From contig JABWCL010000007.1 in the NCBI GenBank assembly GCA_013360295.1, forward strand, positions 61,112-125,111: a DNA stretch of 64,000 nt, written 5' to 3'. A model generated the notes under the pieces. It was not told the origin of the DNA, did no database searches, and saw nothing but the letters and a program-made list of their open reading frames with translations. The translations under genes were made by a program, and so were the position numbers. This document shows, in pieces, positions 63,435 through 64,000 of this stretch. Positions within the stretch are counted from its first letter, which is position 1. Each line of letters opens with the position of its first letter. This DNA comes from Ignavibacteriaceae bacterium. GTDB lineage: Bacteria; Bacteroidota; Ignavibacteria; Ignavibacteriales; Ignavibacteriaceae.

Positions 63435-64000
63435 ATGGAATTCTCAATTCTCGGTGTAGGCGCCCTCACGTGGGTGACGTTTCTGCCGGTCGTCGGTATG
63501 ATTATCATTCTGATGATCCCCAAGGAGCAGCGCAATGCCATCAAGTGGTCGTCGCTGGCCTTCGTGGGACTTCAACTGATTGTCGCCTTCGCGCTGGTAA
63601 TGAAATTCGACAAGGGATTGGCGGGCATCAACACGCAGGAAGGGATGCAGTTTGTTGAAAAGGCGACATGGATTGATATCAAAAGTGTTGCGTGGTTCGG
63701 CAGAATTCACATTGAGTATTTGCTCGGCGTCGACGGATTGAGCATTACGATGGTGTTGTTGACAGCTCTCATCAGCTTTGTTGCCGTCATTTCATCGTGG
63801 ACGATAGACAAATCACTCAAGGGCTACTTTGCTCTGCTTCTCTTGCTCGACACCGGAATGATGGGTGTGTTTGTGTCGCTCGATTTCTTCCTGTTCTATG
63901 TATTCTGGGAAGTGATGCTGCTTCCGATGTATTTTCTGATCGGCATTTGGGGAGGCCCGCGTAGGGAATATGCGGCAATCAAGTTCTTCCTCTACACACT
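63435..64000 (+). CDS. nuoM: NADH-quinone oxidoreductase subunit M (cut by window edge)
   Basis: Antiporter-like proton-pumping subunit; 188 codons are visible. It starts MEFSILGVGALTWVTFLPVV and contains LLGVDGLSITMVLLTALISF and FYVFWEVMLLPMYFLIGIWGG, the NuoM pattern, where the Glu of FWEVMLLP is the conserved pump residue. AGG 9 nt upstream of the ATG is a fair ribosome binding site. Its GC-rich codon use (many GTG, GCG, CTG, TCG) differs from the nuo genes to the left. Continues beyond the right edge; nuoN would be expected next. Confidence 0.95.
   Translation, partial: MEFSILGVGALTWVTFLPVVGMIIILMIPKEQRNAIKWSSLAFVGLQLIVAFALVMKFDKGLAGINTQEGMQFVEKATWIDIKSVAWFGRIHIEYLLGVDGLSITMVLLTALISFVAVISSWTIDKSLKGYFALLLLLDTGMMGVFVSLDFFLFYVFWEVMLLPMYFLIGIWGGPRREYAAIKFFLYT

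Noticed and set aside
63470..63658. A 62-codon plus-strand frame inside nuoM
   Set aside because: It overlaps nuoM in another frame; the NuoM frame has full family sequence.
1..64000. CRISPR arrays, prophage, insertion sequences, toxin-antitoxin or biosynthetic islands
   Set aside because: No regularly spaced repeats, transposase, integrase, phage structural genes or typical toxin pairs were seen on either strand.

Overview
The window looks like ordinary chromosomal DNA of a Gram-negative member of the Bacteroidota/Chlorobi side of the FCB group, most likely an Ignavibacteria-type organism. Reasons: two secreted proteins carry type IX secretion (T9SS) C-terminal sorting domains, one with the QNFPNPFNPQT motif common in that group; lpxH implies an outer membrane with lipid A; a hpnCDE squalene cluster is present; the complex I operon runs nuoABCD-HIJKLM without nuoEFG; and a GWxTD-domain protein is present. 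The taxonomic placement is inference. GC content is moderate, roughly 40% on most lines I counted. Start codons are often TTG or GTG (lysS, rluB, scpA, ggt, the GT2 gene, pyrK, alr, probably nuoD).

Layout. 1-15.3 kb is a minus-strand run. It holds lysS (cut by the window edge), dacB, rluB, scpB, scpA, trpS and an HNH endonuclease, then acpS, ggt, an MCE/MlaD protein, a small membrane protein, a CorC/HlyC-type transporter, ssb, a secreted EEP-family phosphodiesterase, kup and a sodium:neurotransmitter-type symporter. 15.5-19.7 kb (plus) has an APC amino-acid permease and polA. 19.7-25.7 kb (minus) has hpnE-hpnD-hpnC, tRNA-Leu(CAG), a class A penicillin-binding protein and lpxH. 25.9-35.4 kb (minus) has a fused E1 dehydrogenase, an MgtC/DUF4010 membrane protein, an SPFH protein, a glycosyltransferase, cdaA (c-di-AMP synthase), folP, nagA, rpe and a PASTA protein. 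35.5-39.4 kb (plus) has rqcH, nagB, tRNA-Arg(ACG) with a clear terminator, tadA and adk.

39.4-49.5 kb (minus) has a degenerate FtsE-like ATPase, a methyltransferase, pdxA, a GWxTD protein, a T9SS-exported M23 peptidase, rho, folC, pyrD and pyrK. 49.8-56.0 kb (minus) has a T9SS-exported amidase, an RpiB-like protein, manC, an unrecognised gene and alr. 56.2-64 kb (plus) is the complex I operon, with nuoM cut by the right edge.

Themes. Many genes serve the cell envelope: dacB, the class A PBP, alr, lpxH, manC, nagA/nagB, two exported peptidoglycan hydrolases and the MCE protein. Most of the rest is housekeeping. I saw no prophage, insertion sequence, CRISPR array, toxin-antitoxin pair or recognisable defence island, and no clearly new multi-gene system. 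The observations most worth checking are an abrupt base-composition change inside the 3' end of nuoL, an FtsE-like ATPase that has lost its catalytic residues, an RpiB homologue with a changed active site, a probable frame break at the start of the HNH gene, and a possible ATA start codon.
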